Assembly: GCA_017615405.1 (NCBI GenBank)
Contig: JAGAAE010000063.1
Coordinates: 1-6,784 of the forward strand
From: Clostridia bacterium
GTDB taxonomy: Bacteria > Bacillota > Clostridia > Oscillospirales > Acutalibacteraceae
Direction of reading: 5' to 3'
Length of the DNA: 6,784 nt
The position numbers and the translations under genes are program-made. Below are positions 6,185-6,784 of the stretch, piece by piece (positions within the stretch are counted from its first letter, which is position 1; every line of letters starts with the position of its first letter). Below the pieces are notes generated by a model that saw only the letters and a program-made list of their open reading frames with translations, did no database searches and was not told where the DNA came from.

Positions 6185-6784
6185 ATGAGCGAGCCTTTAA
6201 AAAAAGAAGACTATGCCGAACCCGAATGCCCTTTATGTATCGAGAACCTCAAAAGGGGCACGAATATCACCGCCATTCCGGTTTCAAGGGTGCTTGACAA
6301 ACTCGATGAATACTTCGGGAAAAACGATTATGAGAGCGCCGAGCGGCATCTGCTTTACTGGAAGAGCGAGGCAGAAACGGGTTTTGATGAGCGCGGCAAA
6401 TTTTCGGTCCTTAACGAGCTTTTGGGTCTCTACCGCAAAACGGGGCAAAAGGAAAAGGCGTTTTTGACGGTCGATGAAACAATGCAGGTTATAAGCGCCT
6501 TGGATAACGGCGAAAGCGTTTCGGCGGCGACGGCTTATCTTAACGCCGCAACCGTTTTCAAGGCGTTCGGTGAGCCGCAAAAATCGCTCGCGCTTTTCGA
6601 AAAAGCGACCGAAATATACGAAAAGGAACTGAAAGAGGGCGACGGAAGGCTCGGCGGACTTTATAACAACTACGCCCTGACGCTGGTCGATCTCGGACGG
6701 TTTGACGATGCGCTTTTGCTCTATGAAAAGGCGCTTGAAATGATGAAAAGCGTGGAAAACGGCGAGCTTGAACAGGCTATCACA
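6185..6784 (+). CDS. Tetratricopeptide-repeat protein, 3' truncated
   Basis: An open frame of 200 codons from ATG 6185 to the window edge with no stop. It encodes helical repeats that fit TPRs at about residues 34-67, 73-106, 115-148 and 157-190; the last has the clearest signature (N162, A164, L170, G171, A176, Y180, A183). The soluble N-terminus has a CPLC pair (15-18), which could be half of a metal site. No signal peptide or membrane segment is seen. The start follows the ACT gene stop (TGA 6181-6183) by one base and no Shine-Dalgarno sequence is visible, so translation may rely on coupling. TPRs mediate protein contacts; the function here is not recognised. It may be an unrelated downstream gene carried on the same transcript. 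Codon use looks like that of its neighbours. Confidence 0.85.
   Translation, partial: MSEPLKKEDYAEPECPLCIENLKRGTNITAIPVSRVLDKLDEYFGKNDYESAERHLLYWKSEAETGFDERGKFSVLNELLGLYRKTGQKEKAFLTVDETMQVISALDNGESVSAATAYLNAATVFKAFGEPQKSLALFEKATEIYEKELKEGDGRLGGLYNNYALTLVDLGRFDDALLLYEKALEMMKSVENGELEQAIT

Noticed and set aside
1..6784. CRISPR arrays, insertion sequences, tRNA genes, phage or toxin-antitoxin modules
   Set aside because: I looked for direct repeat arrays, terminal inverted repeats, tRNA-like cloverleaf sequence and small paired ORFs and saw none; all of the window except the leader is accounted for by metabolic genes, a TPR gene and a short ORF end.

Overview
The window looks like part of an anaerobic Clostridia-type (Bacillota) genome. 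Grounds for this are a T-box leader, strong AGGAGG-type ribosome binding sites, tightly packed co-directional genes and an oxygen-sensitive 2-oxoacid:ferredoxin oxidoreductase. No rRNA or other taxonomic marker is present, so nothing finer than Clostridia is claimed. Every gene I accept lies on the + strand.

Layout. Positions 1-114 hold the C-terminal end of a small lipoprotein-like ORF. Positions 121-148 are a sigma-A-type promoter. Positions about 155-442 are a non-coding T-box leader that can be folded by eye: Stem I with a kink-turn, a loop-E type specifier loop with the codon UAC (Tyr), two further hairpins, an antiterminator with the UGGU bulge, and an intrinsic terminator with a long T tract. 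Five close-packed genes follow: a class I acyl/aryl-CoA synthetase (462-2096), iorA (2121-3854), iorB (3859-4425), a PaaK-type phenylacetate-CoA ligase (4435-5736) and a tandem ACT-domain protein (5758-6183). A TPR protein starts 1 nt after the ACT gene stops and runs off the window end. There is no terminator between the genes, so they are probably one transcript.

How the genes work together. IorAB interconverts arylpyruvate + CoA + oxidised ferredoxin with aryl-acetyl-CoA + CO2 + reduced ferredoxin. PaaK-type ligases make aryl-acetyl-CoA from the free aryl acid, CoA and ATP. The usual database label would be aromatic amino acid degradation. A tyrosine-specific T-box, however, turns genes on when tRNA-Tyr is uncharged. 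That suggests the opposite direction: salvage of aryl acids (4-hydroxyphenylacetate, phenylacetate, perhaps indoleacetate) by activation, reductive carboxylation to arylpyruvate, then transamination to aromatic amino acids by an enzyme encoded elsewhere. The ACT protein is a plausible amino-acid sensor for this pathway. The link between the T-box specifier and an ior/paaK operon is the most interesting point in the window.
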